A stretch of 64,000 nucleotides of DNA from Teratosphaeria epicoccoides. Its lineage: Eukaryota; Ascomycota; Dothideomycetes; Mycosphaerellales; Teratosphaeriaceae. This document shows positions 47,501-56,510 of the stretch, one piece after another; the stretch's first letter is position 1; the number at the start of each line of letters is the position of its first letter. The stretch covers positions 1-64,000 of the forward strand of contig JADDMT010000071.1 in NCBI GenBank assembly GCA_021401465.1. Reading direction: 5' to 3'. A program made the translations under genes and the position numbers. A model generated the notes under the pieces. That model ran no database searches. It saw nothing but the letters and a program-made list of their open reading frames with translations, and was not told the origin of the DNA.

Positions 47501-47611
47501 ATGGGGGTTTGGGCGAGGGTTTGCGAGGTTGTGTTGGGGGTGAGGGGGGTGGGGAGTCTGGGAGTTCGGCAAGGTAGTGGTGGGAGGAGGGGGAGTGGGA
47601 GGGGGAGGTAA
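41513..47611 (+). CDS. SEC7: Sec7-type Arf guanine-nucleotide exchange factor
   Basis: Large Golgi Arf-GEF of the Sec7/BIG family, which loads GTP on Arf1 at the trans-Golgi for vesicle budding. A single 2032-aa frame without introns. A disordered acidic N-terminus (1-150) is followed by the DCB region (from about 156), a HUS domain with the LNYDCD HUS box (about 628-633), the Sec7 domain (about 807-1000) with the catalytic Glu finger in RLPGEAQK (Glu908), and C-terminal HDS helical regions to about 1960. The extreme C-terminus is an unusual Gly/Arg tail (RQGSGGRRGSGRGR). Length matches fungal orthologues (about 1900-2050). Upstream ATGs are out of frame, so I keep this start. It is divergent from E2. 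Confidence 0.93.
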   Translation: MADEEQQAPVVPGAPGQQVEEKSGHVPEDSHDARVGREEGQSPAAADGRDRGALPYVDRQSAPTRDGHEAEGAPAEEQPSTPPTDDPEQSNGALHDGPHGGAPSGTSGTPAPSLPETPLASSPAAPMRHRTDSQSTTATTATTATRSTARSTRSSMVFVVTALERIAASKDARKRKALSDAAQHALSAIRTAQGDASHIDPEVMFAPLNLATAAADVKVMTTALDCLGKLISYSYFSPPAHHDAAHAQPTRPPLIERAIDTICDCFQGEATPAEVQMQIIKSLLAAILNDKMVVHGAGLLKSVRQTYNIFLLSKNSANQQIAQGTLTQMVNTVFERVKARVAAKSARANSSKGSLVSAAMPEDRIDGTDTPVNGAEDGTSTALPEPETPAAADRAPMTLATFETRKSFDDATISDAAPTTVSRTKDRGHASRPSRAESGADIPSITIQTENGGEAMSEDDEEDEIHIKDAFLVFRAMCKLGTKPLRPEDAVDVKSPGMRSKLLSLHIIHTALFNHNIVFTSPQSTIKSSTNGEPTPFTKAINQYLCLSLSRNASSVQQKVFEVSAEIFYLVVRFLRPQMKRELEVFFREVYLAILEKRAAPWWQKSYVLQHVFGRTAGEPKALVEIYLNYDCDRQAQDNFYQRIVEHVSRIAGAPVSVNGLQQQAYLDSQARSNAGLNDWRDRGTLPPSLATANMGGGHDHQFHQGDYPPDYALKMQSLETLVETLRSLVNWGQQGVADASGSRADMDDRGSVDDMRESLDTRGASTFEMDRANGRSTAMTSLDGVPVDTPGASGTPVAEDDPAELEKIKQRKTALNNAIRQFNEKPKRGINKLVSEGFITSSDPQSIARFMITNQQVSKKSLGEFLGEGDDENIKIMHAFVDQMDFSRTRFVDALRRFLQSFRLPGEAQKIDRLMLKFAERYTSGNPSAFANADTAYVLAYSVIMLNTDQHSAQVKKRMTAEDFIKNNRGINDSANLPEEYLTGIFDEIQRNEIVLDSERERAANLGQAPQAQQQQGGLVGALANVGRDLQREAYVQASDEMSHRTEQLFKSILRQQKRGTGASIATGTGQKFIVASNFRHVGAMFEVTWMSFFTALSGSAQETQNLETIRLCMEGLKLGVRISCLFDLEDPRQAFVAALTRGTNLYNLSEMKAKNVEALKAVLEVALTQGNLLKESWRDVLITISQLDRFQLISSGVEEGAVPDMLRASTTTFDGNRTTSGPPRHVAQPQRRPPARSAPPSGQYQPDIAEESRSADMIRLVDRIFTNTANLSGSAIVDFVRALAQVSWQEIQSSGQSESPRTYSLQKLVEISGYNMLRVRFEWTNIWQVLGQHFIDVGCHNNTHVVYFALNSLRQLSMRFLELEELPGFKFQKDFLKPFELILSHTSQVAVKDMVLRCLIQMIQARGDMIRSGWRTMFGVFTVAAREPYESIVNLAYDNVTQVYNERFGVVISQGAFADLVVCLTEFSKNDKFQKKSLQAIETLKGSVPKMLRTPECPLSLRTGAEGGQMDQPSAPEGMAKQPSRQSAEEQFWFPVLFAFHDVLMTGEDLEVRSRALNYLFDTLTRFGGQFPQDFWDTLWRQLLYPIFMVLKDRKAVNVEAVTQEELSVWLSTTLIQALRNMISLFTHFFEGLEYMLDRFLDLLALCICQENDTLARIGSNCLQQLILQNVKKFGPEHWERIVGAFIDLFARTEARELFSAATAGRYEGQSRGSEGPNGAEEANGLRINGLGEESGARDVLVTNGDTPEHEHAPSRRIETSEKLTLDTRSPSPPLAGPKDSAGLEDFAATPNSASKQQQPIVVTAARRRYFNQIITKCVLQLLMIETVSELFSNDAVYASIPSHLLLRLMGLLKRSYHFAKRFNEDRDLRGRLFREGFMRQPPNLLKQESGSASVYVGILLRMYADPSAERAASRSETEAALIPLCQDIIASYIALDEETQQRNLVTWRPVVVDVLEGFVGFDDEAFAKHVEVFAPLGVQLMGRGMGEELQRAVMGVWARVCEVVLGVRGVGSLGVRQGSGGRRGSGRGR

Positions 47612-48649
47612 GGGCATGAATGAGGGGATGGCTTGGTTCTGAAAGTGGGGAGGGTTGATGGGATCAGCGGAGGGTCTGGGCGTGGATGTGGACGCTGTTC
47701 AGGGCTGATGGCAGACTGCTCGCGAGCTTTAGTGGATTGGTTGTGGCGCGCGGGTAGAACATTGAGAGCAAGTGTCTTGTAGCATAGCGGTCTGCGTCGG
47801 AAGTATCTATCATCCATTGCCATCTCTGATGAGTCAGGCCTTCAATGGAACGAACATCCTCGCATCGCATCGCTTTTCCTCCTCGATCTCTCTCACGCTG
47901 GGGATTTTCTCTTTGCGGCTTGACATCCTCCTTCCCCCTTGTTGCAGCCCTTGAGGCTCAACCTATCGCTCACTGCATCCGGACAAATCTGCTGCCCGAG
48001 TATCTCTCTCCATCACCCATGGAGTTGCCAGGCCCATCGTGCGTCGTGCGGGTCTCAGCAACGAGACAAAAAATCGGCCGACTGCTCCACACCCATGTAC
48101 AGCCGCCCTCCAGGCATGCATTCCCAGTCCGTACGTACCCGGAGACGCTGACCGCACAGAGACAGGCTTCACTCCTTGCGGCCATGCTCGTCGCCCGATC
48201 CGCCGAGCGGAGCGGGCAGGACAGCACGGAAGGACTTGTGGATGAAGGACTCCCAGAGATGGATGGATGGGTCGGTACATGTACGGTGGCAAATCGCGTT
48301 CCCCTTCGCTCGCGCCCACACGGGCATGTGCATGCTCCAGCACGCCCCTAGTCTCGGAGAACCTCGAGGCCTGGCTCGAAGGTCTTCCGGCGCGTGAAGG
48401 GTTCCAATCCGTCATTTGCAGCGGGAGGAGGGGTGCTGGAGGGAAGTCAAGGGGTGAGTGGGTTCGGGGGAGGCTGAGTGCTCGAGCCACGGGGAGGGAC
48501 ACGGTGGAGGCGGTGGGAAGGGCAGAGATGTACTCATGCGTCAGAGCTGTGTTTGCTCCAGTTTTTGCGTGTACGTGCCGAGCTTGGCTTATCTCAGACC
48601 AAATTGTCTCCACAGCAGGACGGGTCACCAGCGGCGACCAAGAGAAGGC
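47612..48649. other. Intergenic, no gene seen (1.0 kb)
   Basis: Several frames of 60-220 codons exist on both strands, but they lack domains and overlap each other. It includes the 3' flanks of the convergent genes ending at 47611 and 48650. Confidence 0.45.
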
Positions 48650-49198
48650 TCACCAGCCACCGCCGCGAACCCGCATCCTGTCGTTCCGACGCCTCCTTCT
48701 GATCATGTTGATCAACCAAGCCTCATCTGGATCGTCGACTTCGTCTTCGTCGTCCCAGTCTTCCAAGCCCATCTGCGCCAGCAAATGCTGCAGGTACAGT
48801 TCCCTCTGGAGGCTCGTCAGAACAGAATTCATCCCCAGCCCCGCACCCATACCAAGGCCACCCCCCATCGCCAGAGGACTCATGCCGAGGCCACCTCCCA
48901 TCGCCAGGGGACTCATGCCGATACCCCCGATACCGCCGAGACCTGCCAGTCCACCGCCCACACGGGCTCCCAGTCCGCCTGCCAACCCTCCCAGATGGCC
49001 GATCCCAAGGCCATGACCGAGTCTCCCTACTCCTCCAAAGCCGGGCGCGATACCACCACCCACGCCCATACCTAAGCCCATGCCTGGCGGCGGGACTTCA
49101 CGTGCTGCGCCAGCGAGCCCTGGCGGCATCATACCTATGGCCCCGCCGGCAAGGAAAGGGTGCATTCCCAAGCCATGCCCAGCTGCAGATTCGTCCAT
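48650..49198 (-). CDS. Gly/Met-rich low-complexity protein
   Basis: 182 aa from ATG 49198 (MDESAAGHGLG). Residues 15-125 are almost only Gly, Met, Ala, Leu and Pro, with a tandem repeat of MSPLAMGGGLG and related units. The C-terminal part is different and more ordered: SVLTSLQRELYLQHLLAQMGLEDW, then an acidic stretch DDEDEVDDPDEAW and a basic end RRRRRNDRMR. I recognise no family. Composition suggests a disordered or aggregation-prone protein. The plus-strand frame across the same interval is a shadow rich in Pro/Thr/Ala. Confidence 0.55.
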   Translation of the reverse strand: MDESAAGHGLGMHPFLAGGAIGMMPPGLAGAAREVPPPGMGLGMGVGGGIAPGFGGVGRLGHGLGIGHLGGLAGGLGARVGGGLAGLGGIGGIGMSPLAMGGGLGMSPLAMGGGLGMGAGLGMNSVLTSLQRELYLQHLLAQMGLEDWDDEDEVDDPDEAWLINMIRRRRRNDRMRVRGGGW

Positions 49199-50192
49199 CA
49201 GCACTGAATCTTGGAAAGTTTTGGACGTCGTCGCCTACCGAGGCCAGGTCTCCGTCGACCGGCGTTACCGCCCATCATCAAGATGTTAGGATCAAGACCT
49301 ATTGCTGCCATATTGTTTGTGGTGAGTCACTGCTGTTCGGTCGACTCATTGAAGTGTGGAAACGGCGAGTTTTTCTTGGCAAATGGCACGATTGACGGAC
49401 GAGCAGACGCAGATGACGAGGGGGGCAAGCAGCGGGGGCCCAGGTGCCTGCTGCTCTAGGTCATGAAGCGTCGACTGACCACGGGGGGGCATGATGCAGG
49501 AACACCGCACTGCAGGCTGCCGCCCGGAGGCAGCGGTGCCAGGATTTACGACTTCTCAATGGCAGCGCTTGACTTCGTCCCACACAGGGACGCGACCGGC
49601 TGTGCCTGGCGGCGACGATGATTGCATGACCCGCCAGTCTGAGCGCATTTGTGTACGACGCCGTGCGGTTAGACGCCGCCCATGAGCAACTTTCTCCGCT
49701 CTCTCCGCTCTGCAGCAAACAATCTGGCGGCGGACTTGCTCATGTGTCCCTGCTGCGAAGCGCCCCCAAAGCAGATGTTTTGCCCTGTCAAAGGACAGCA
49801 GGGCTGATGGTTGAATATTTCATTAATTTGGTGGCATTTGACGGCGTAGCGAAGATCTGGCTGGTGTCACACTCAGTTGATCCCTGCCTGCCTTGTGTGG
49901 TATCCTCTATGCGCTCGACTGCATTGCTAGATCTGCGTAGTCGAGTCAGCCAAGGCATCCCCCCGGAGATGCCAGCGACAACAAAACTTGTCTTCCACAG
50001 TCATTAGGACACGAATGGAAGGACCAACAGGCTTGATGACATCGCTGAACAATACATGGAAGGCAAGGTTTCCTCGGCAATGTGCTGCGGAGATCGGCGG
50101 TAGCTTCGACGAGTCACTACATATCAGTCATCAAACGTTGGAATCAAGCCAAGGTCATCACGATTGCTAGCAGCAGGTCCAGTCCAATAAAT
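49199..50192. other. Intergenic, no gene seen
   Basis: About 1 kb between divergent genes with no supportable coding frame. The frame that continues upstream of 50193 is treated as leader. Confidence 0.4.
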
Positions 50193-51089
50193 ATGGGTGT
50201 CTTCTACGAAACGATACCAGATAGCCTCCGTCCGTGGATCCTCGAGCAACACGTCTTCTGGGTCGCTACAGCGCCCCTCTCCTCTGCCGGCCATGTGAAT
50301 GTCTCTCCGAAAGGTGGTCCTCCAGGCGAGATATTTGGTCTTGTGGACGAGAAGACGTTCTGGTACCTGGACATGTCTGGAAGCGGGAATGAGACCATCA
50401 GTCACCTGCTCGAGCCACACAACGGTCGTATCACTATTCAATTCAATGCCTTCGTGGGTCCGCCCAAAATCGTCCGCTTATGGGGCCACGGCGAGATACT
50501 CGAGAGGGGGAGCAAGGCATTCGCCGACTTCACCGAGCTTCACAATATCAATGTCATCCCAGGCACTCGGACCATTATCCTCGTGCACGCTCACCAGGTT
50601 GGCTCATCTTGCGGTTTCAGCGTGCCCTACTATGACTTCAAGGACTATCGACCCACCCTGAACGACGTTTTCGCCACCAAAGAAAAGAGGTATAAAGCAG
50701 GCAAAGAAGAAGACCGGCTTGACCGGTACTGGGCGTTCAAGAACGCCTACTCCATAGATGGCTTGCCAGGTATGCCGTCCGGCCTCGTCACGGGCAGAAA
50801 AGAAAAAATCGAGCCACTGAAGAAATTCGTTGGAGCGCCGCCTCAGCCGAAGTATGTCTACACCCACGGCTTGAGATTCGACCATGCCGCCATACTTGCG
50901 GTTTTGTGCTTCTTGCTCGGTGTCTTGACGGCACTATGCGGTGCCAGGGCATTCGAGCTGGCGTCACAAGGCACCGGGATGGTCTGGCAAAGTATGAAGC
51001 ATTTTGCCTTCCACACTGGCAATGGCCCGGAGGGAAATGTTGGCCTGTTCCGAAGTCTGCTCTCGCAGCCGTCACCGAAGGCTTCATGA
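50193..51089 (+). CDS. PNPOx-like FMN-binding protein with C-terminal membrane anchor
   Basis: 298 aa from ATG 50193 (MGVFYETIPDSL), chosen because fungal family members start with MG.FYE.IP. The split-barrel fold of the pyridoxamine 5'-phosphate oxidase-like family is indicated by FWVATAPLSSAGHVNVSPKGG (one residue over is dropped here), FWYLDMSGSGNETISHL, GRITIQFNAF and QVGSSCGFSVPYYDF. Such proteins bind FMN or F420-like flavins; the reaction of this fungal subfamily is unknown. A single hydrophobic segment near residues 232-255 (AAILAVLCFLLGVLTALCG) would anchor it with the barrel on the cytosolic side. It ends 50 bp from the stop codon of the convergent DUF3500 gene. Confidence 0.85.
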   Translation: MGVFYETIPDSLRPWILEQHVFWVATAPLSSAGHVNVSPKGGPPGEIFGLVDEKTFWYLDMSGSGNETISHLLEPHNGRITIQFNAFVGPPKIVRLWGHGEILERGSKAFADFTELHNINVIPGTRTIILVHAHQVGSSCGFSVPYYDFKDYRPTLNDVFATKEKRYKAGKEEDRLDRYWAFKNAYSIDGLPGMPSGLVTGRKEKIEPLKKFVGAPPQPKYVYTHGLRFDHAAILAVLCFLLGVLTALCGARAFELASQGTGMVWQSMKHFAFHTGNGPEGNVGLFRSLLSQPSPKAS

Positions 51090-51139
51090 TCTGCAAACTT
51101 TGACAGAGCCAAAAGGACGTGAATAGCGGTGAATACGAT

Positions 51140-52470
51140 TCAGTGCAGCAAGGCCATCCCATAATCTCCGCCATTTGGTGTCCTCACATGTGTATGGATG
51201 TGGAAGCGCTCAGCCTTTGTATTGCCCAGAAATATGCTTGGACAATGCTCGAACTCGCAAAGAATGACCGGACTATGGATGCGGTAGTAGAACTTCGAGT
51301 CCTCTGCAAAAGCACCCACCCAGGCGAAATACGTCTCATTTAAGTTTTCTGCGACTCCAGCTCGTTTGCGCTGTCGGGCCTGGTACGGTAAATACAGAAG
51401 AAATTGGTAACGATCGAGTAAAAGCTCACGGGAAGTGAGAGGTACTGCAGAGGAGAGCCGAACTCCACGGTACGGGATGGTCCGGTTGTCTTGGAAGGCG
51501 GCGCCGACAGCCCAGGTCATCGAAGCTTTCTTTGGAGAGTCGATATCCTCGTCCAATATTGCTTGCAGTTGGAAGTCCGGCGGTAGCTGCTGCATGAATC
51601 TTAGGCCAAGATCCTGCTCCGGTGTGTAGAGTTTTGTCCCGGCTAAGGGACCCTCATCGATCTCGTTCGGCTCGGCGCCCATCTGAGAAGGACGTCAGAA
51701 CAAATGCATGACGATTCAAGAGCTCTAACCATCATTCCACTTACAAAAGTGGGTGTAATCTCAACATGGTTGCCGTAGACGAAGAAATTCAAGCAGAGAT
51801 GATGACCGAACAACATCCATGCCCACGGAGCTGTTGTCGATGGTCGGCCAAAAATTGCAAAGTTGTATGAGTACTCATTGAGCACGCCAGAGGCATTGTA
51901 AAGTTGTCCAAGAAATGCATTGGTCTTAGTGGCGAGCATGGCTTTCTGGAAGCCCTCAGGTGACATTGCGCTCCTGAAAAGGTCAAGAATCAGCGACCTC
52001 ACTTCGTCACTCGTCTCGTCAAGTCGGATGCCAAAGCGGGAAACATCGAGATAAAGATGGGTGTTCTGCCACCAACGCCGCTCGTCGGCTTCCAATGGGA
52101 AGACGACCTTTCGCGTCTGGTCTTCCGTCAGAACGTTAAGGATACGATTACCACACGCCGCAATAGCCTCCGAGTCGATCTTGTCGTCAGCCCGCTCGAA
52201 CAAATGCGGTCTGATGCAGCCTGGTATCGATCAGCTTTTGAGCATATCCATCGCCAGTAACCATCGCAGACCATCAGTCGAGATGCCTTGAAAAGGCTCG
52301 CTCATGCTTCTCTTGATCGAAGCGAGCAGTCCGCTGATATTCCGGAGCCTTCGAACCGCTTCATCAGAATGCGTGGATGCGTCTTGCGTCTCGATATTCT
52401 CGAGGTATGGTGACTTGGACTCGATAAAGTCTCGGAAATGAGCTTGCTTGCGACCCATTGGCGTTGACAT
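51140..52470 (-). CDS. DUF3500 family protein
   Basis: Model complement(join(51140..51682,51745..52220,52272..52470)), 405 aa; total exon length is a multiple of three. Start is ATG 52470 (MSTPMGRKQAHFR). Intron 1 is 51 nt with donor GTCTGC and a GCTGATC branch-like motif; intron 2 is 62 nt, GTAAGT...TTCTCAG. Family hallmarks are FQGISTDG, RRWWQNTH, FAIFGRPSTTAPWAWMLFGHH, EITPTFMGAEPNEIDEGP and a final HTHVRTPNGGDYG. Function of DUF3500 is not established; His-rich conserved motifs hint at an enzyme. No signal peptide is evident. The donor of intron 1 is non-optimal, but splicing it removes an in-frame TGA and restores the family motif. Confidence 0.82.
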
Positions 52471-52629
52471 GATCGTGAAGCCTGTGGATGGGAAACTTGG
52501 TCCAGAATTGCTGCGGCCGGTACAAGGCACGACCGCCGCCTTTTGAAAGAATGATCCCTCCAAATCCCTGCGAGCTGATGTAGAGTGCTTACAAGCGGAA
52601 GCGGGGCTTTTCAGGTTGCCGATTGTGAC

Positions 52630-53249
52630 GGATAGCGGCAGTGATCTACATGGTCTTTGCTGTCTGTTCGCTCTAAAAAGTACTTACATAGTCCTGGGCT
52701 TGACAATACCACAATACCATCTCCGAGATGCCAGCCCAATGGTAGGTTGTGTCTTTGATTGACACGGAGATCGTCTAGCAAGATTTCGGGCATTTGACCT
52801 ATCTGTGTTGCATGTATAACCACAAGTGTCGCGCCCACCAGGCTGTTTGCTCCGACATCCAAGCCGTTGTAGCTCCACTATTGCGGTGTGAAGGCCAGCC
52901 TATCCAGGTCGCGTTGCATAGTCCACTGAGGTCGTCCATAGGATACTGACTTTGAAGGACAGCAGCAAAACAATGGCTCTCGCTACCATTGAACTGATCT
53001 CGAATCTCGATGGATCTGCGGGACGGCAATGATCTGGTTGACCGTGTGTTGCTGGTGTCGGAGGGCTTCACCCAATCGACTGGTTGGCACGTTAGGGCGA
53101 GGTGCAATGTGCGCAAGTAGCCCGGCATTCGGCGAAAGGATAGCAATGGCGGTGCATGTGTTCAGGACTGCTGTTACTAAGAGGCGAACTCCAGTCCCTA
53201 TCGTCTCAAAGTCCGCCTCCGTCCCAGCCGAGCGACCCGAAGCTCGCAT
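52630..53249 (-). pseudogene. Frameshifted relic of an unrecognised fungal gene
   Basis: Coherent coding stretches lie in different minus-strand frames. The first (53249-53000) has GVRLLVTAVLNTCTAIAILS and VNQIIAVPQIHRDSR. The second (about 52940-52680) has YGRPQWTMQRDLDRLAF, an in-frame TAG, then WSYNGLDVGANSLVGATLVV and RVNQRHNLPLGWHLGDGIVV. No intron I can place joins them. A GTAAGT follows at about 52687. I do not recognise the family. The mixture of good protein sequence, a stop and a frame change indicates a decayed gene. Confidence 0.45.
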
Positions 53250-53339
53250 GGGCCGAGTCCCTTTGTGGATCTCGCGATCGTGCTCGCGCCTTTGAGGCCA
53301 TCGATAGGCTGTTCGAGGACGGCAATCCAGCGCATGATT

Positions 53340-54086
53340 CGCCGCCGTGTCTGCATAAAGTGACAGAAAATGACCATGAAGCTCTCGCGGAGAAGCTACT
53401 TCCTCATGGGGTGCTCTTCACTGTGGACAGGATCGAGAGTGCTATTCGTCAAATAGCTTTAGGGCTACTGGGTCTGTCTCTCGAGCACGGATGGGATATC
53501 AACAATGAGCTTGAGTGATGCTACCCTCCTGCTTTGTCGTGAGGACAGCGTGGGGACGATTTGCACTGCCTTGCACGCTAATACATACGTGTTTCCAAGT
53601 CTTGCTTTCGAGCGTCAAGCCGATGAGTCTGTGATCGGGTGGGACCCCAAAACGGGCGCAGGTCCCGGTGCAACGTGCAAGATGGACATTAGTCCACGGT
53701 CAATTGCTGTACGGTACGCCCCAATGCTCGTACTCGACTTGCTGTTCTCTCACGCGAGATATCCTCGGATGATCGACTGGTTCACCACTCCGCACGAAGG
53801 GCGTTTCAACCCACACCTGCAAGCCAATGATATCACGTATCACAACCGCGCGCTTCTTTTCTCGCCATCCGCAAGATCACTAGTTTGGGCACAGCACTAC
53901 ATGAAGCAGCAAAGTTGGGCATCGAGCAAGTATCCGAGATACTGCTGGAAAGTGGTGCTGACATTATGGCCTCTTGACACTCGTGGCCAGACACTCTACC
54001 AAGTGGCGCGAGAGTATGGTGATCATGCTGTCGCTACCTTTTTTCGACCGCCGGCAGAATGCTGCGTAATTCACGAGAGCGAATAG
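53340..54086 (+). pseudogene. Ankyrin-repeat gene relic with frameshifts
   Basis: Ankyrin-like helices are read in three pieces. The first is ALAEKLLPHGVLFTVDRIES...GLSLEHGWDINNEL (to about 53515). After a one-base shift comes the frame from 53505 with SIAVRYAPMLVLDLLFSHARYPR. Then LGTALHEAAKLGIEQVSEIL and LLESGADIMAS lie in another frame (about 53883-53975), followed by LDTRGQTLYQVAREYGDHAV (about 53975-54035). The typical ankyrin consensus crosses frames at about 53515, 53880 and 53972. The gene is transcribed away from the relic at 52630-53249. Confidence 0.5.
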
Positions 54087-54305
54087 TATTGCAGATAGTA
54101 AACGTTCTGCAAGCTGATCCATTCACGTGGCTGCAGATGAGCAGGTCGAATAAACGAGTGTGGTGATGCACGAGGCAGTTCATTATGTTGACACATGATA
54201 AGCCACACAAACAAGCAGCCAAATTTACTTCGCAGTCCTAATCCGTCGTCCGGCCACCCGATTGGTCAACTGAGGAGATTCCTTCACCACGCCCGCTCCA
54301 ATGGA

Positions 54306-55460
54306 TCACTGGGACGGCTGCGCATATGCCATGACCGCAGGCTCGCTGGACACCCTCGGGCTTCCAAGACTATGGCTCATGTCAGTCTCTGTGTGATCGA
54401 TACCAGTACTCAAGCAATCCACGTACAGATAACCATCAATCAATGCAGCAAAATCGGCCGCAAGATCAGCTGCAACGTCCTCATCCATATCTGGCGCAGC
54501 GATTTCTAAACAGATCTCCCATCGGTCCTTTTTGACCCTCGACAGGCTTGCAGTACCACCATTTTGCAACGCATCTAGAGCGAGTGCAAATGCTGCAGCG
54601 TCCGTGGTCATTTGCGTATGGATTGCGAGACGCAAAGGGCAGAGGTCCTGGATCGAGTATGTAGTCGCGCCGGGAAGGGCGGCGTTCTGCTCTGGTGGCG
54701 ATACCACTCCATCAGTCTGGGTCCAGATGGTCGTTGTCGGGACTTGTGCCTGGAAATTCTTATAGTGGAGCGCCTCAAAATAGTTAGAGCCGTTGCTCTG
54801 CTGCCACAATGAGGCTTGACAGATGTCTCCCAGACATATATCGCTCAAGTCACTATCAAAAAGCAGAATGCCGGAGAGGTCTGGCGAGAGCGGGATGAAG
54901 CTGCTGGTCACGGTTTTCGTGCTTGGCCAGAATTGCAAAGCCCATTGCGTGTTCGGTCCGCCTTGACTGTGGCTGATGACTGACGTTTCAAGGCCACCAG
55001 AGAGGTATGAAAGGTAGTGCAGATTGTACGCGATATACTCGGACGAGATCTGCATATCACCCATGGCCCTTCCGGCTGTTATGCGGTCAGTAGACGTCCG
55101 CCGGCCGACAAACGTGAACCTACGTAAAGTGACCCAGCAGCCAGTGTAGCCATGAGCTTTCAGCGCAGGAACATAGGACCGGCTCCATGTCTCTTCACCT
55201 GTTGTTGACGTTCCTGGTGCACTGTCAATCGATTGTCATTATATTGCCAGCCAAACAGACTCACCATGTACTAGAAGGACGGGCGGCGAGGAGCTTGTTG
55301 GAGTGCCATCTGCACACGTCAGCGCCGCAGCAAGAGTCGTTGCGTCCACAGAAAATGGTGCATCGCCGTCAAAAACAAAGGTTGGCAAGTCTCTTTGATC
55401 GATCGGCAGTGCGAGCGTCAGACTTGCCAGCACCGGCAGGAGTGAAATGAGAGGAGACAT
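54306..55460 (-). CDS. Secreted lipase of the Candida antarctica lipase B type
   Basis: Model complement(join(54306..55075,55124..55213,55265..55460)), 351 aa. Introns are 51 nt (GTGAGT...CACCAG) and 48 nt (GTAGGT, branch CTGAC, AACAG); total length is a multiple of three. Residues 1-18 are a signal peptide (MSPLISLLPVLASLTLALP). The alpha/beta-hydrolase core shows VLLVHGTSTTGEETW (oxyanion region), GCWVTLPG, and the nucleophile elbow VISHSQGG (Ser132). Asp217 (TQTDGVV) and His248 (RLAIHTQ) complete the triad as in CALB. Fungal relatives hydrolyse esters and triglycerides outside the cell. The elbow lacks the first Gly of GxSxG, as in CALB (TWSQG). It looks intact between relics on both sides. 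Confidence 0.85.
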
Positions 55461-56255
55461 CCTGACAGCGATTCATTCGAAAACGAACGGAGGGGCTTCA
55501 CCACAGGATTAAAGAGCAGATCAAGACGGAATATTTTCGACCACGCTGAGGATATTTCCGCAGCTTCACGGCGGCCACGAGGTCGTTGCAAGCCCGTTGC
55601 AAGCCTGCACGACAGCATGATCGGCAACCGTGCCATCTGACCTGTCCATGTGAGGGCAAGAAGGATACATGTCCCAAGATCCGGCTTCGTAATTTCCATT
55701 TAGTCTAGTCCGGTCTTGCAAAATGAGGACTGCGCCTGCCAGGGCATGCCATTCGTTCTCTTCGCGAGATCACGGCGAAGTCATCTGCATCCGGTACTTT
55801 GGCCGCTGCAACCCGCTAGACGCATTACGGGTGTGGGCCTGGCGAGTAGTGACGGGAAAAAAGACAAGCTTGCCGGAGAATTCATGTTCCTGGTCATTCG
55901 TGGTGCGTCTGCATCCGTGCCCGATCTGCGCGACATCGCATGGCGCGGGGACGCATACGAAGGCGGGCGTGTGTTGATGAAGAGGGGACGAATGAGGCCG
56001 TGCAGGAAGCTTTATGCCTTCGCGGCGCGTATATGGTGCACGGGCCTATTGGACCCACATTTGGCTTATCAGTCCCCTCTTCTTTGCACTCCTCTCTCTT
56101 CTTTGCATCTCTTCTTTGCACCCCTCCCTCTTCCAGGATCCGGATCCACCGCCCACGCCGCAACCCTCCACAACCCACCGTACACGTACTAGCAATCTTC
56201 CACCAAGAACCACAGCAAGTTAGCACTGGGCCAGACTCCGAGATACCAAGTAAAG
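55461..56255. other. Intergenic, no gene seen
   Basis: The only notable element is a CT-rich tract on the plus strand (about 56085-56135) of promoter type before the small gene at 56256. Confidence 0.4.
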
Positions 56256-56510
56256 ATGTCTCCCGGTGCCACCTCTTGCCCCAAGTGTAACTTGTCTATC
56301 GCGGGAGGCAAGACATGTGCCAACTGCGGCGCTGTAAGGAATCCCGCAGTGGTCGCTGACGTTCAAGCGCTCACAAGCAATAGACGTGTCCGAATTGACA
56401 TCGATCCGCATCCTCACGCAAAGCTACGAAGGTTTCATCAACGAGCAAAGCCTGGGCTGCATGGAGTCATCTTGAGCCCGCGGACCATCGGTGCATTTGA
56501 GTGGACATGA
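56256..56510 (+). CDS. Putative 84-aa protein with double CxxC motif
   Basis: ATG 56256 follows a CT-rich tract and an AAAG context. The N-terminus has CPKCNLSIAGGKTCANCGA, a C-x2-C-x11-C-x2-C arrangement of zinc-ribbon type. The rest (VRNPAVVADVQALTSNRRVRI...) shows no known domain. I recognise no family. The stop is TGA at 56508. An intron extending the gene cannot be excluded. The metal-binding role is inferred from spacing alone. Confidence 0.4.
   Translation: MSPGATSCPKCNLSIAGGKTCANCGAVRNPAVVADVQALTSNRRVRIDIDPHPHAKLRRFHQRAKPGLHGVILSPRTIGAFEWT

Noticed and set aside
48267..49016. 249-codon plus-strand frame opposite the Gly/Met-rich gene
   Set aside because: Its Pro/Ser-rich part is the complement of the Gly-rich repeat, and its start lies in unrelated sequence.
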